This document shows, in pieces, positions 9,094 to 17,939 of a DNA stretch of 37,262 bases. The notes beneath the pieces were generated by a model that was not told where the DNA came from, ran no database searches, and worked only from the letters and a program-made list of their open reading frames with translations. The translations under genes and the position numbers were made by a program. This DNA is from Betaproteobacteria bacterium. Lineage in GTDB: Bacteria; Pseudomonadota; Gammaproteobacteria; Burkholderiales; Usitatibacteraceae. The stretch covers positions 1-37,262 of the forward strand of contig JAGRPO010000084.1 of assembly GCA_019449455.1 (NCBI GenBank), written 5' to 3'. Positions within the stretch are counted from its first letter, which is position 1. Each line of letters opens with the position of its first letter.

Positions 9094-9967
9094 CGCGCTC
9101 GCGCGCTACCTCGATTTCCTCCGGCACGAGCGGCGCCTGGCCGCCCACACCCTCGAGGCCTATTCCCGGGACGGAGCGCTGCTGGAGGCGCTGGCGGCCG
9201 GGCGCGGGCCGGGCGATCTGGGCGCGACGGACATCCGCCGCTTCGTCGCGGCGCTGCACGGCAAGGGGCTGTCGCCGCGCACGCTCGCGCGGCTGCTGTC
9301 GTCGTGGCGCGGCTTCTTCGACTGGCTGGTGCGCCGCCGCGAGCTGGACTCCAATCCATGCAAGGGCATCCGGGCGCCGCGCGCCGCGCGCACGCTGCCC
9401 GAGGCGCTCTCCCCGGACGACGCCTCGCGACTCGTGGCCCTCGCCGACGACTCGGACACCGGCATCCGGGACCGCGCGCTGTTCGAGCTGGCCTACTCCT
9501 GCGGATTGCGCGTCTCCGAGCTCACCGGTCTCGACCTGGGCGCGGTCGACGCGGTTTCCGGCGAGGTGCGCGTCACGGGCAAGGGCTCGAAGACGCGCAT
9601 CGTCCCGGTGGGCGCCTCCGCGCTCGAGGCGCTGGCGCGCTGGCTCCCCGTACGCGAGCGCCTCGCGCCGCCGGGGGAGAGGGCGCTCTTCCTCGGCCGC
9701 ACCGGCAAGCGACTCACGCCGCGCGAAGTCCAGCGCCGCATCAAGACGCGCGCCGCCGCCGCGGGGCTGGACGTCGACGTCCACCCGCACATGCTGCGCC
9801 ACTCGTTCGCCTCGCACGTGCTGCAGTCCTCGGGCGACCTGCGCGCCGTGCAGGAAATGCTCGGCCACGCGAGCATCGCCTCGACCCAGGTCTACACGCA
9901 CCTCGACTTCCAGCACCTGGCGAAGGTGTACGACGCAGCGCATCCGAGGGCCAGGCGCAAGGGGTGA
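9077..9967 (+). CDS. xerC: Tyrosine recombinase XerC
   Basis: A 296-residue site-specific recombinase that, with XerD, resolves chromosome dimers at dif during division. It has an N-terminal SAM-like core-binding domain (about residues 5-90) and a catalytic domain carrying the family's R-K-H-R-H-Y residues: Arg in CGLRVSEL, Lys in GKGSKTR, His/Arg in HMLRHSFASH, His in LGHASIAST and the nucleophile Tyr in QVYTHLD. The start is GTG at 9077, overlapping DUF484. Assignment to XerC rather than XerD or an integrase rests on the dapF-DUF484-xerC context and the absence of mobile-element neighbours. Confidence 0.93.
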   Translation: MRPPASALARYLDFLRHERRLAAHTLEAYSRDGALLEALAAGRGPGDLGATDIRRFVAALHGKGLSPRTLARLLSSWRGFFDWLVRRRELDSNPCKGIRAPRAARTLPEALSPDDASRLVALADDSDTGIRDRALFELAYSCGLRVSELTGLDLGAVDAVSGEVRVTGKGSKTRIVPVGASALEALARWLPVRERLAPPGERALFLGRTGKRLTPREVQRRIKTRAAAAGLDVDVHPHMLRHSFASHVLQSSGDLRAVQEMLGHASIASTQVYTHLDFQHLAKVYDAAHPRARRKG

Positions 9968-9983
9968 CGGCCGCGCAACCGAA

Positions 9984-10013
9984 TTGCATCTGCATCGCGC
10001 CGCGACCTAGAAT
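9984..10013 (+). promoter_or_regulatory. Promoter of the Fur-family regulator; possible leaderless mRNA
   Basis: TTGCAT (9984-9989), an 18-base spacer and TAGAAT (10008-10013). The -10 ends only 6 bases before the ATG at 10020, the spacing expected if transcription starts on the A of the start codon. No recognisable Zur or Fur palindrome was found in the 52-base gap after xerC. Confidence 0.5.
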
Positions 10014-10019
10014 CCGGCC

Positions 10020-10460
10020 ATGAGCAAACCCCGATCGCGCCATTACGCGCTCGTGCCCGCCGCCCAGGGCCGGATCCGCGCCGCCGGGCAGCGGCTGACC
10101 GCCCCGCGCGCCGCCGTCCTCGCCGTGCTCCTCGGCTCGGATTCGGCGCTCACCCACCACGAGGTGGAGGACGTCCTTCGCTCGGGGCCCGGCGTCGACC
10201 GGGTGACCGTCTACCGCGTGCTCGACTGGCTGGTCTCGCTCGGGCTCGCGCACCGCATCCCGGGCGAGGACCGCACCTGGCGTTTCCGCGCCAACCGCGG
10301 CGCCTCGCACGGCCCGCACGCGCACTTCACGTGCTCGAGGTGCGGCAGGACCGTCTGCCTGGACTCGGTGCGCGTGCCGCCGAGCGTGAAGCTGCCCAGG
10401 GGGTTCCAGACGCAGAAGGTCGAGCTCACCGTTCAGGGCCTGTGCGCGGCATGCCACTGA
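10020..10460 (+). CDS. Fur/Zur-family metal-responsive transcriptional repressor
   Basis: A 146-residue DNA-binding regulator. Residues about 15-85 form the winged-helix domain (QRLTAPRAAVLAVLL, then VDRVTVYRVLDWLVSLGLAHRI). The dimerisation and metal domain has the HGPHAHFTCSRCG segment with its CXXC, and a second CXXC at the very C-terminus (CAACH), giving a structural zinc site. Family members use Fe, Zn, Mn or peroxide as signals. Zur is favoured because the next two genes are COG0523 GTPases and the following ABC/DUF3299 genes belong to zinc-starvation operons in other proteobacteria. It leads a run of co-directional genes and would be expected to repress it when zinc is sufficient. The subtype is an inference. 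Confidence 0.82.
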   Translation: MSKPRSRHYALVPAAQGRIRAAGQRLTAPRAAVLAVLLGSDSALTHHEVEDVLRSGPGVDRVTVYRVLDWLVSLGLAHRIPGEDRTWRFRANRGASHGPHAHFTCSRCGRTVCLDSVRVPPSVKLPRGFQTQKVELTVQGLCAACH

Positions 10461-10491
10461 CCGCGCCGATCCGCGTCCGGCCGCCCTCCCG

Positions 10492-11514
10492 ATGACCGCG
10501 ACCTCCGTCACGCCGGTGACGCTGCTCACCGGCTTTCTCGGCAGCGGCAAGACGACGCTCCTCAACCGCCTGCTCGCGCATCCCGCGGCCGGCGACTGCG
10601 CCGTGATCGTGAACGAGTTCGGGCCGATCGCCATCGACCACGCGCTCGTGCGGACGGCCTCGGAGAACGTGGTGCTCCTGCCGAGCGGCTGCGTGTGCTG
10701 CCAGGTGGCGGGTGACCTCGTGCAGGCCATGCGCGACCTCTACTTCAAGCGGGCCGCCGGCGAGATCCCCGCGTTCCGGCGCGCGATCGTCGAGACGACC
10801 GGCCTCGCCGATCCCTCGCCCCTCGTGCGCACGCTCATCGAGCTGCCGCTGGTCGCCGCGCGCTATTCGCTTTCCGGCATCGTGACGACCGTGGACGGCC
10901 AGCACGGCATGGCGAGTCTCGACCGCCACCCGGAGGCCGTGAAGCAGGCCGCGGTGGCCGACCGGCTCGTGATCACCAAGGCGGACCTGGCGCCGGCAGG
11001 TGAGCTCGACGCCCTGGAGGCGCGGCTCGCGGCGCTCAACCCCGGCGCCCCGCGCCTGCGCAGCAGCCGCGGGGACGCGGACCCCGAGCGCCTGCTCGAC
11101 ACCGGCCTCCATCGGGGAGCCGGTCGCATCGCGGAGGCGGGATCCTGGCTCAATGCCGGCGCCTACCGCCGCGTGGGGGCCCCGATGCCCGCCGCCCACG
11201 ACCCGCGCGTGAGCGCCTTCGCCTGGTACGCCGGGCGCCCCGTCGACTGGCCGGCCTTCGAGGACGCTCTCGCAACCCTCCTCGAGATCGCGGGCGAGCG
11301 GATCCTGCGCCTGAAGGGCCTCGTCAACGTCGCCGGCGAGCCCGGCCCGGTCGCCGTGCACGCGGTCCAGCACACCCTCTACCCCCCCGCGCGCCTGCCG
11401 GCCTGGCCCGACGCCGACCGCCGCACCCGCCTCGTTTTCATCGTCCGCGACCTTGAAGAATCGTTCGTCGCCCAGACATTGGATTCTTTCGTCCTGGCTT
11501 CCGCCGAGAGGTAA
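10492..11514 (+). CDS. COG0523 (CobW/G3E-family) GTPase, putative metallochaperone 1
   Basis: A 340-residue GTPase with a P-loop at residues 14-22 (GFLGSGKTT), the COG0523 metal-binding GCVCCQV motif, an ETTGLADPSP switch segment, the guanine-specificity TKAD and a C-terminal CobW_C domain ending near FIVRDLEE. COG0523 proteins insert or deliver metals. Zur-controlled members such as ZigA/ZagA act in zinc allocation, while others serve cobalamin or nitrile hydratase. Placement 31 bases after a Fur/Zur regulator and 3 bases before a second COG0523 gene favours zinc. It has no obvious His-rich stretch, unlike its neighbour. The exact client is unknown. Confidence 0.86.
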   Translation: MTATSVTPVTLLTGFLGSGKTTLLNRLLAHPAAGDCAVIVNEFGPIAIDHALVRTASENVVLLPSGCVCCQVAGDLVQAMRDLYFKRAAGEIPAFRRAIVETTGLADPSPLVRTLIELPLVAARYSLSGIVTTVDGQHGMASLDRHPEAVKQAAVADRLVITKADLAPAGELDALEARLAALNPGAPRLRSSRGDADPERLLDTGLHRGAGRIAEAGSWLNAGAYRRVGAPMPAAHDPRVSAFAWYAGRPVDWPAFEDALATLLEIAGERILRLKGLVNVAGEPGPVAVHAVQHTLYPPARLPAWPDADRRTRLVFIVRDLEESFVAQTLDSFVLASAER

Positions 11515-11517
11515 CGA

Positions 11518-12513
11518 ATGGCCGCCGTCCCGAACCCCGACAAGGACCTCATCCCCGTCACGATCCTCACCGGATTCCTGGGCGCCGGGAAGACCACCCT
11601 CCTCAACCGCATCCTCACCGAGCAGCACGGCGAGAAGATCGCGGTGATCGAGAACGAGTTCGGCGAGACGGGGGTGGACAACGAGATCCTCGTGGAGGAC
11701 CGCGAGGAGACCATCGTCGAGATGAACAACGGCTGCCTGTGCTGCACCGTGCGCGGCGACCTGGTGCGCATCCTGGGCGATCTCGGCGAGAAGCGCAGGC
11801 AGGGCAAGCTGCGGTTCGACCGCGTGGTGATCGAGACCACGGGGCTCGCCAACCCGGGCCCGGTGGCGCAGACGTTCTTCATGGACGAGGGCATCCACGG
11901 CGAGTACCTGCTCGATGCCGTCATCACGGTCGTCGACGCGAAGCACGGCCAGCGGCAGCTCGACCTGCACGACGAGGCGCGCGCCCAGGTGGGATTCGCC
12001 GACCGCATCCTCCTGTCGAAGACGGATCTCGTCGCGGAGCCCGAAGTCGCCGACCTCATGGCGCGGCTGCGCGACATGAACCCGCGCGCCCACCAGAAGA
12101 AGGTCCATTTCGGCGAGACGGACATCCGCGAGATACTCGACATCCGCGGCTTCAACCTCAATGCCGCGCTGGAGATCGACCCGGGGTTCCTCACCGAGGG
12201 GCACCACCACCACGACGACGACGTGACGAGCTTCGTGTGGAAGGACCCGCGCCCCCTCCACATGGAGAAGATCGAGACCTTCCTGTCGCTCATGGTCCAG
12301 AACTACGGCGAGGACCTGCTGCGCTACAAGGGGGTCCTCAACATCCAGGGCGACCCGCGGCGGATGATCTTCCAGGGCGTGCACATGCTGATGGGCGGCA
12401 CGCCGGGCAAGCCCTGGGCGCCCGGCGAGACGCGGGAGAGCGTGATGGTGTTCATCGGACGCCGGATCCCGCGCCGCCTCTTCGAGGAAGGCCTCGCGTA
12501 CTGCGTGGCGTGA
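11518..12513 (+). CDS. COG0523 (CobW/G3E-family) GTPase, putative metallochaperone 2 with His-rich loop
   Basis: A 331-residue paralogue of the preceding gene, starting 3 bases after its stop. P-loop GFLGAGKTT, metal motif GCLCCTV, nucleotide-specificity SKTD, and a His/Asp-rich loop with GHHHHDDDV (around residue 227) between the GTPase and CobW_C domains. This loop is typical of zinc- or nickel-binding COG0523 members. The C-terminal domain ends with [10 protein letters not shown]. It resembles the YjiA/ZigA subgroups more than copy 1. The two copies differ clearly in sequence, so they are diverged paralogues with probably different clients or affinities rather than a recent duplication. 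Confidence 0.88.
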   Translation: MAAVPNPDKDLIPVTILTGFLGAGKTTLLNRILTEQHGEKIAVIENEFGETGVDNEILVEDREETIVEMNNGCLCCTVRGDLVRILGDLGEKRRQGKLRFDRVVIETTGLANPGPVAQTFFMDEGIHGEYLLDAVITVVDAKHGQRQLDLHDEARAQVGFADRILLSKTDLVAEPEVADLMARLRDMNPRAHQKKVHFGETDIREILDIRGFNLNAALEIDPGFLTEGHHHHDDDVTSFVWKDPRPLHMEKIETFLSLMVQNYGEDLLRYKGVLNIQGDPRRMIFQGVHMLMGGTPGKPWAPGETRESVMVFIGRRIPRRLFEEGLAYCVA

Positions 12514-12527
12514 GCGCGGCCGGCCCC

Positions 12528-13154
12528 ATGCTCGAGATCCGCGGCCTTCGCCACGACTACGCCGGGCGCACCGTGCTCTCGGTGCCGGCCTGGGAAGTCG
12601 CCCACGGCGACGCGTGCCTCGTCCTGGGCCCCTCCGGAAGCGGCAAGACCACCCTTCTCAACGTGATCGCGGGGCTCGCCACGCCCACCGCGGGATCGGT
12701 GCGCGTGGCCGGCGAGGAGGTGACGCGCCTGCCGCCCGCGCAGCGCGACGCCTTCCGGGCACGGCGGATCGGGCTCGTGCTGCAGACGCTGCACCTCATC
12801 GGCGTGGTCTCGGTGCGCGAGAATCTCCGGCTGGCGCAGCGCCTGGCGGGCCGCCAGGTCGACGACGCCCGCATCGACGAGGTGCTGGCGGGCCTGGGGA
12901 TCGCGAAGCTCGCCGGCGCCCGGGCGGGCGAGATCTCCGTGGGCGAGGCGCAGCGGGTGGCCGTCGCGCGGGCGGTCGTCAACCGTCCTTCGCTCATCCT
13001 CGCCGACGAGCCGACCTCGGCGCTCGACGACGCCAACTGCGCGAAGGCGCTCGCCCTCCTCCTCGAGCACGCGGCGGCTTGCGGCGCGACGCTCCTCGTG
13101 GCGACCCACGACAACCGCATACGCGAGCGCTTCGCCAGGAGGCTCGAGCTGTGA
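12528..13154 (+). CDS. ABC transporter ATP-binding protein (LolD/MacB-like)
   Basis: A 208-residue ATPase with Walker A GPSGSGKTT, a Q-loop region (VLQTLHLIGVVSVREN), Walker B LILADEPTSALD and a switch His in LLVATHDNR. It is of the type that pairs with FtsX-like permeases (type VII, MacB/LolCDE-like), which use ATP for mechanotransmission rather than classical import. The signature motif is unusual: ISVGEAQR instead of (L/V)SGGEQQR. ATG 12528 is chosen, and an in-frame GTG at 12510 overlapping the previous stop is an alternative. It overlaps the permease by 4 bases (GTGA). A Zur-controlled operon of similar content (PA4063-PA4066, as I recall) is known in Pseudomonas aeruginosa. Confidence 0.88.
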   Translation: MLEIRGLRHDYAGRTVLSVPAWEVAHGDACLVLGPSGSGKTTLLNVIAGLATPTAGSVRVAGEEVTRLPPAQRDAFRARRIGLVLQTLHLIGVVSVRENLRLAQRLAGRQVDDARIDEVLAGLGIAKLAGARAGEISVGEAQRVAVARAVVNRPSLILADEPTSALDDANCAKALALLLEHAAACGATLLVATHDNRIRERFARRLEL

Positions 13155-14323
13155 GGATCGCCCGCCTCGCCTTCGCCTACCTCGCCAGCCGGCCGCTCCT
13201 CACGGCGCTCAACGCGTCGATGCTCGCGCTCGGCGTGGCCACGATCGCCTTCCTCCTCCTCGTCACCCACCAGGCCGAGGAGCGCCTGACGCGCGACGCG
13301 AAGCCCGTCGACCTCGTGATCGGCGCAAAGGGAAGCCCGGTGCAGCTCATCCTGTCCACGGTCTTCCATGCCGACATTCCCACCGGCAACATCGGCGTCG
13401 AGGAGGCCCGGGCGGCCGTCGCGAACCCGATGGTCGCCTCCGCCACGCCGGTGGCGCTCGGGGATTCGTTCCGCGGCCACCGCATCGTCGGGACCGACGC
13501 CTCGTTCCTCGACCTGTACGGCGCGAAGCTCGCGCGCGGCGCGCTCTTCGCGGACGAGATGCAGGCCGTGATCGGCTCGGAGGTGGCGCGCCGGCACGGC
13601 CTCGCGGTGGGGGCGACGATCACCGGCTCGCACGGGCTCGCGCAGGCGGGTCCGGCCCATGACGAGCATCCGTATGTCGTGAGCGGCCTGCTCGCCCCGA
13701 CCGGCACGGTGATCGACCGGCTCGTCGTCACGTCCGTCGAAAGCGTCTGGCACGTCCACGAGCACCATCCCGCCGCGCGCCCCGAGATCACGGCACTCCT
13801 CGTCCGCTACTCCACGCCGCTTGCCGCGGCGATGCTCCCGCGCTCGATCAACGCGACCACCGCGATGCAGGCCGCCTCCCCGGCCTACGAAAGCGCGCGC
13901 CTGCTCGACCTGATCGGCGTCGGCGTCGACACGCTGCAGTGGTTCGCGATCGTCCTCATGGCGAGCGCGGCGCTGTCGCTCTTCATCGCGCTCACGTCCG
14001 CGCTGCAGGAGCGGCGCTACGACCTCGCCCTGCTGAGGACCCTCGGCGCGAGCCCCGCCTCGCTCGCCGCGCTCACGCTCGCCGAGGGCGTGACGCTCCT
14101 CGTGACGGGCGTTATACTTGGCTTGGCTCTCGGGCACGGCGCGGCGCACGCGCTGGGGCTGCGGCTCGCCGGCGCCGGTTCCTGGCCGATCACGGGGCTC
14201 ACGTGGGCGCCGGGAGAGGCGGTGCTGGCAGTCGCCGTCCTCGCCATCGGGGCGCTCACCTGCCTGGTGCCTGCGATCCAGGCCTACTTCAGCGATCCCG
14301 CGAGCCTCCTCGCAAAACGGTAA
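13151..14323 (+). CDS. ABC transporter permease, FtsX/MacB-like
   Basis: A 390-residue membrane protein with the FtsX-family layout. One N-terminal transmembrane segment (about residues 18-38) is followed by a large periplasmic MacB_PCD-like domain (about 40-265) and three C-terminal segments. The last three follow TLQWFAIVLMASAAL, the TLAEGVTLLVTGVIL region and the AVLAVAVLAIGALTCL region. The intracellular coupling segment ERRYDLALLRTLGAS is typical of the family. GTG 13151 overlaps the ATPase stop, so the two subunits are co-translated. It lacks the classical solute-binding partner of an importer, so any direct zinc import role is unproven. Export or envelope-protein handling is equally likely. 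Confidence 0.87.
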   Translation: MRIARLAFAYLASRPLLTALNASMLALGVATIAFLLLVTHQAEERLTRDAKPVDLVIGAKGSPVQLILSTVFHADIPTGNIGVEEARAAVANPMVASATPVALGDSFRGHRIVGTDASFLDLYGAKLARGALFADEMQAVIGSEVARRHGLAVGATITGSHGLAQAGPAHDEHPYVVSGLLAPTGTVIDRLVVTSVESVWHVHEHHPAARPEITALLVRYSTPLAAAMLPRSINATTAMQAASPAYESARLLDLIGVGVDTLQWFAIVLMASAALSLFIALTSALQERRYDLALLRTLGASPASLAALTLAEGVTLLVTGVILGLALGHGAAHALGLRLAGAGSWPITGLTWAPGEAVLAVAVLAIGALTCLVPAIQAYFSDPASLLAKR

Positions 14324-14334
14324 GGTAACCATCC

Positions 14335-14835
14335 ATGGCCCACTTCGGATCCGCTCGCCGCGCCATCATCGGCCTGCTCGCCGCGCTCGCCGCCGGCGGC
14401 GCCGCCGCGCTGCAGCCGCAGGACCCCGCAAAGGCCCCGGCGCAGGGCGGATTCTGGATCGGCGCCGATCCCGCGCCGGCCGGCACGATCGCCTGGCAGC
14501 TCCTCCAATCCACGAAGACGGTGCAGAAGGCGGACAAGAAATTCGGTCCCGTCTTCCCGAAGGAAGTGAAGGACCTGGACAAGCAGCAGGTGAAGCTGTA
14601 CGGGTTCATGATGCCTCTCGACCAGGCGAAGAAGCAGAAGCGCTTCCTCCTCTCCGCCTTCCCCCCTCATTGCTCGTTCTGCCTCACCGGGGGGCCGGAG
14701 TCCCTGGTCGAGGTGCTCGCCGACGTGCCGATCGACTTCACCTTCGAGCCCATCGTCGTGGCGGGCCGGATGGCGGTGCTCGACAACGACGTCGTCTACT
14801 ACCGCCTCACGAGCGCGACTCCCGCGAAGCCCTGA
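14335..14835 (+). CDS. DUF3299 exported protein of the Zur-type ABC operon
   Basis: A 166-residue protein with a signal peptide (about residues 8-26, ending AAA), so it is periplasmic. The mature part carries the DUF3299 pattern: VKLYGFMMPLDQAKKQKRFL, then a Cys pair in FPPHCSFCLTGGPES and the closing GRMAVLDNDVVYYRLT. The function of DUF3299 is not established. In other proteobacteria it is encoded with LolD/FtsX-like genes and sometimes with a His-rich DUF2796 protein, in zinc-limitation operons. No DUF2796 gene is visible here. The CXXC-like Cys pair could bind metal or do thiol chemistry, which is inference. It begins 11 bases after the permease. Confidence 0.8.
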   Translation: MAHFGSARRAIIGLLAALAAGGAAALQPQDPAKAPAQGGFWIGADPAPAGTIAWQLLQSTKTVQKADKKFGPVFPKEVKDLDKQQVKLYGFMMPLDQAKKQKRFLLSAFPPHCSFCLTGGPESLVEVLADVPIDFTFEPIVVAGRMAVLDNDVVYYRLTSATPAKP

Positions 14836-14849
14836 GGAGCCCAGCAACC

Positions 14850-15950
14850 GTGGCTTCCCCCGCCGCCGGCACTCCCTCGGTTGGAACGCCCCGCTCCGCC
14901 CCGCGGGCCGCGGGGCGCGTCGGCAGCGAGGAGTACCACTCCACGCCGCTGCCACCGGCGCAGGAGGCCGCCGTGCTCTATGCCGGGAACCTCCCGGCGC
15001 CGGCGGAAGCGATCCTCAAGTCCCTGACGAAGGATCCCGCGAGCCGCTCGAACAAGCAGCCCTGGCTCATGCTGTTCGACCTTTTCGAAGCCACCCAGAA
15101 CCGGGCCGAGTACGAGGCCCTTTCCCTGCTCTACACCGTGCGTTTCGAGCAGTCGCCGCCCGCCTGGGCCGGCGGTGCCGAGTCCGCCTCGGACCCCCGG
15201 CGCGCCCAGAGCCGCGAGCGCAAGGACTTCTTCGCCCTCAAGCCCAACGCCATGGGCGAGCTCTCGCCGGAAATCGAGAAGTTCGTGGCCTTCGCGGAGT
15301 CGATGGGAACGGTGCGGCTCGACCTGGGCAAGATCGCCTCGATCACGGCCTCGGAAGCCGCGCTCTTCGCCGCCGCGCTCAAGCGCCTGCGCCGCGCGAA
15401 GCTGCCGATGTGGTTCAACAACGCGGAGTCGCTCGAGCAGGTGCTGCGCGCCGCGCTGAACGAGCGCGCCTCGGAGATCACGCGCAGCTTCTGGCTGCTC
15501 CTCTTCGAGATCTTCGTGCTCCAGGGCAAGATGGATCCCTTCGAGGAGCTCGGGCTCGAGTACGCGGTCGCCTTCGAGATGTCGCCTCCCATCTGGGAGG
15601 TGTACGTGAACACGGTGACGGCCACCGCGTCGCGCACGGCCGCCGCGCCCGTCCCGGCCGCGGGCCCGGAAGCCGGCTTCTCCCTGAAGGGCGTGATCTC
15701 CACCGCGAGCCAGAACCAGTTCGCCGACCTCGCCGCCCACGCGGCTTCCGGCGCGGAGATCGTCGTGGACATGGGCAAGGTGCTCCGCATCGACTTCGCC
15801 GCCGGCGCCCAGTTCTTCGAGGTCGTGAAGGCGATCCAGCTCGCCGGCAAGCGGGTAATCCTGTCGAATCTTTCGGAATTGAACGCGGCGCTGCTGGAAG
15901 CGTTCGGGTTCAATCGCCACGCGATCCTCATCCGCCGCAAGGCGAACTAG
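14850..15950 (+). CDS. STAS-domain protein with duplicated helical/STAS modules
   Basis: A 366-residue soluble protein starting at GTG 14850, with GAGGAG at 14834-14839 as ribosome-binding site. After a Pro/Ala-rich leader it reads as two copies of one module. A helical segment ([20 protein letters not shown]..., about residues 70-105, and [20 protein letters not shown]..., about 213-250, both ending FE-SPP-W) is each followed by a STAS-like domain. The first STAS domain contains [19 protein letters not shown] and the second [24 protein letters not shown] domains are anti-sigma-antagonist or regulatory binding modules. No kinase or sigma gene is nearby. The gene sits 7 bases before hslV, a neighbourhood I have seen in betaproteobacteria, so co-expression with the protease is likely. 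The role is unknown. Confidence 0.8.
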   Translation: MASPAAGTPSVGTPRSAPRAAGRVGSEEYHSTPLPPAQEAAVLYAGNLPAPAEAILKSLTKDPASRSNKQPWLMLFDLFEATQNRAEYEALSLLYTVRFEQSPPAWAGGAESASDPRRAQSRERKDFFALKPNAMGELSPEIEKFVAFAESMGTVRLDLGKIASITASEAALFAAALKRLRRAKLPMWFNNAESLEQVLRAALNERASEITRSFWLLLFEIFVLQGKMDPFEELGLEYAVAFEMSPPIWEVYVNTVTATASRTAAAPVPAAGPEAGFSLKGVISTASQNQFADLAAHAASGAEIVVDMGKVLRIDFAAGAQFFEVVKAIQLAGKRVILSNLSELNAALLEAFGFNRHAILIRRKAN

Positions 15951-15957
15951 GCCCGCC

Positions 15958-16497
15958 ATGACCGGCGAAACCTTCCACGGCACGACCATCGTCTGCGTGC
16001 GACGAGGCAGCCAGGTCGCCATGGGCGGAGACGGCCAGGTGACCCTGGGAAACGTCGTCCTCAAGGCATCGGCCCGCAAGGTGCGCCGGCTCTACAACGA
16101 CCGCATCCTCGCCGGTTTCGCGGGCGCCACGGCCGACGCGTTCACCCTGTTCGAGCGCTTCGAGGCGAAGCTCGAGAAGCACCAGGGCAACCTGCTTCGC
16201 TCGGCGGTCGAGCTGGCCAAGGACTGGCGCACCGACCGGATGCTTCGCCGGCTCGAGGCGATGCTGGCCGTGGCCGACCGCGAGGCGTCCCTCCTCATCA
16301 CCGGCAACGGCGACGTGCTCGAGCCCGAGCACGGCATCGTCGCGATGGGAAGCGGCGGCTCCTACGCGCAGGCCGCGGCCATCGCCCTCCTCGGGCACAC
16401 CGACCTCCCGGCGGCCGACATCGTGAAGCGCTCCCTCGAGATCGCGGGCGACATCTGCATCTACACGAACCAGAACCACGTGATCGAGACGCTCTGA
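15958..16497 (+). CDS. hslV: ATP-dependent protease subunit HslV
   Basis: A 179-residue threonine peptidase that forms the proteolytic core of the HslVU (ClpQY) complex. The N-terminus reads [12 protein letters not shown]. Cleavage after Gly8 would expose Thr9 as the catalytic N-terminal nucleophile. Other family blocks are [19 protein letters not shown] and a [11 protein letters not shown] segment. Length matches the family (about 175). It is followed after 17 bases by hslU. No dedicated heat-shock promoter was identified in the 7-base gap upstream, so transcription probably comes from further up the run. Confidence 0.97.
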   Translation: MTGETFHGTTIVCVRRGSQVAMGGDGQVTLGNVVLKASARKVRRLYNDRILAGFAGATADAFTLFERFEAKLEKHQGNLLRSAVELAKDWRTDRMLRRLEAMLAVADREASLLITGNGDVLEPEHGIVAMGSGGSYAQAAAIALLGHTDLPAADIVKRSLEIAGDICIYTNQNHVIETL

Positions 16498-16514
16498 GCG
16501 GCGGGCCGCCCCCC

Positions 16515-17864
16515 ATGAACGCCTCCCCCGCCGCGCCCGCCCCGCCGACCTCCCCGATGATGACGCCGCAGGAGATCGTCCACGAGCTCGACAAGCACAT
16601 CGTCGGGCAGGACGCGGCCAAGAAGGCGGTGGCGATCGCGCTGCGCAACCGGTGGCGCCGCTCGCAGGTGCCGGAGCCGCTGCGCGGCGAGATCACGCCC
16701 AAGAACATCCTGATGATCGGGCCCACCGGCGTCGGCAAGACGGAGATCGCGCGGCGCCTGGCGCGCCTCGCGAACGCCCCCTTCGTGAAGGTCGAGGCGA
16801 CGAAGTTCACCGAGGTGGGCTACGTGGGCCGCGACGTGGACACCATCATCCGCGACCTTGCCGAGATGGCGGTGAAATCGACCCGCGAGCAGGAGATGCA
16901 GAAGGTCCGGCCGCGCGCCGAGGACGCCGCCGAGGAAAGGATCCTCGATGCCCTGCTGCCCGGCGTGCCGGCGTCCGAGGGCCAGGAGGCGGGCTCGACG
17001 CGGCAGCGCTTCCGCAAGATGCTGCGCGAGGGCAAGCTCGACGACAAGGAGATCGAGATCGACGTCGCCCAGGGCGCGGGGTCGATGGAGATCATGGCCC
17101 CGCCGGGCATGGAGGACCTCACCCAGCAGCTCCAGGGGATGTTCGCGAACCTGGGCGGCGCCCGCCGCAGGACGCGCAAGCTCGACATCCGCGAGGCGTT
17201 GCGCCTCGTCACCGACGAGGAAGCCGGCAAGCTCGTGAACGAGGAGGAGATCCGCCTCAAGGCGATGCGCGCGGTGGAGCAGAACGGGATCGTGTTCCTG
17301 GACGAGATCGACAAGATCGCCAGCCGCGGGGAGTTCGGCGGCGCCGACGTCTCCCGGCAGGGCGTGCAGCGCGACCTGCTGCCGCTCGTCGAGGGCACGG
17401 CGGTCACGACCAAGTACGGCATGGTGCGCACCGACCACATCCTCTTCATCGCGAGCGGCGCCTTCCACCTCGCGAGGCCCTCCGACCTCATCCCGGAGCT
17501 GCAGGGCCGGCTGCCCATCCGGGTGGAGCTCTCGAGCCTCTCGGTGGAGGACTTCGAGCGCATCCTCACGGCCACCGACGCGTGCCTCACGCGGCAGTAC
17601 GAGGCGCTCCTCGCCACCGAGGAAGTCGCGCTGTCGTTCACGCCGGAGGCCGTGCGCCGCATCGCGGAGATCGCCTACTCGGTGAACGAGCGGACGGAGA
17701 ACATCGGCGCGCGGCGCCTGCACACGGTGATGGAAAAGCTCCTCGAGGAGATCTCCTTCGACGCCGGCCGGGGCGCCCGCGAAGCCAGGATCGACGCGGC
17801 CTACGTCGACTCGCGGCTGGCCGCCCTCGCGAAGAGCGAGGACCTGTCGCGCTACGTGCTCTAG
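16515..17864 (+). CDS. hslU: ATP-dependent protease ATPase subunit HslU
   Basis: A 449-residue AAA+ unfoldase that feeds substrates to HslV. It has the N-terminal [21 protein letters not shown] block, Walker [10 protein letters not shown], the pore motif in GYVGRDVD, an inserted I domain (about residues 110-240), Walker [10 protein letters not shown], sensor residues around [14 protein letters not shown] and the C-terminal LSRYVL tail that docks into HslV. The length fits the family (about 443). ATG 16515 adds about 14 Ala/Pro-rich residues before the usual MTPQEIV start, so ATG 16557 or 16560 is an equally good start. It is the last gene of the plus-strand run. Confidence 0.97.
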   Translation: MNASPAAPAPPTSPMMTPQEIVHELDKHIVGQDAAKKAVAIALRNRWRRSQVPEPLRGEITPKNILMIGPTGVGKTEIARRLARLANAPFVKVEATKFTEVGYVGRDVDTIIRDLAEMAVKSTREQEMQKVRPRAEDAAEERILDALLPGVPASEGQEAGSTRQRFRKMLREGKLDDKEIEIDVAQGAGSMEIMAPPGMEDLTQQLQGMFANLGGARRRTRKLDIREALRLVTDEEAGKLVNEEEIRLKAMRAVEQNGIVFLDEIDKIASRGEFGGADVSRQGVQRDLLPLVEGTAVTTKYGMVRTDHILFIASGAFHLARPSDLIPELQGRLPIRVELSSLSVEDFERILTATDACLTRQYEALLATEEVALSFTPEAVRRIAEIAYSVNERTENIGARRLHTVMEKLLEEISFDAGRGAREARIDAAYVDSRLAALAKSEDLSRYVL

Positions 17865-17884
17865 CGCGGCAAGCTTCGGTCACC

Positions 17885-17909
17885 CCGGGGCTACCGCCCG
17901 TAACCCCGG
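17885..17909 (+). terminator. Possible terminator hairpin after hslU
   Basis: A 9-bp stem with one mismatch (CCGGGGCTA with TAACCCCGG) and 7-base loop, located 20 bases after the hslU stop. It has no T-run, so intrinsic termination is uncertain. Confidence 0.3.
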
Positions 17910-17939
17910 ACTCCTTCGCCCGGATTCACAATCGCCGTC

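Noticed and set aside
9968-10019. Zur or Fur box before the regulator
   Set aside because: No palindrome resembling the known boxes is visible. A direct TGCAT repeat is present but is not a known site.
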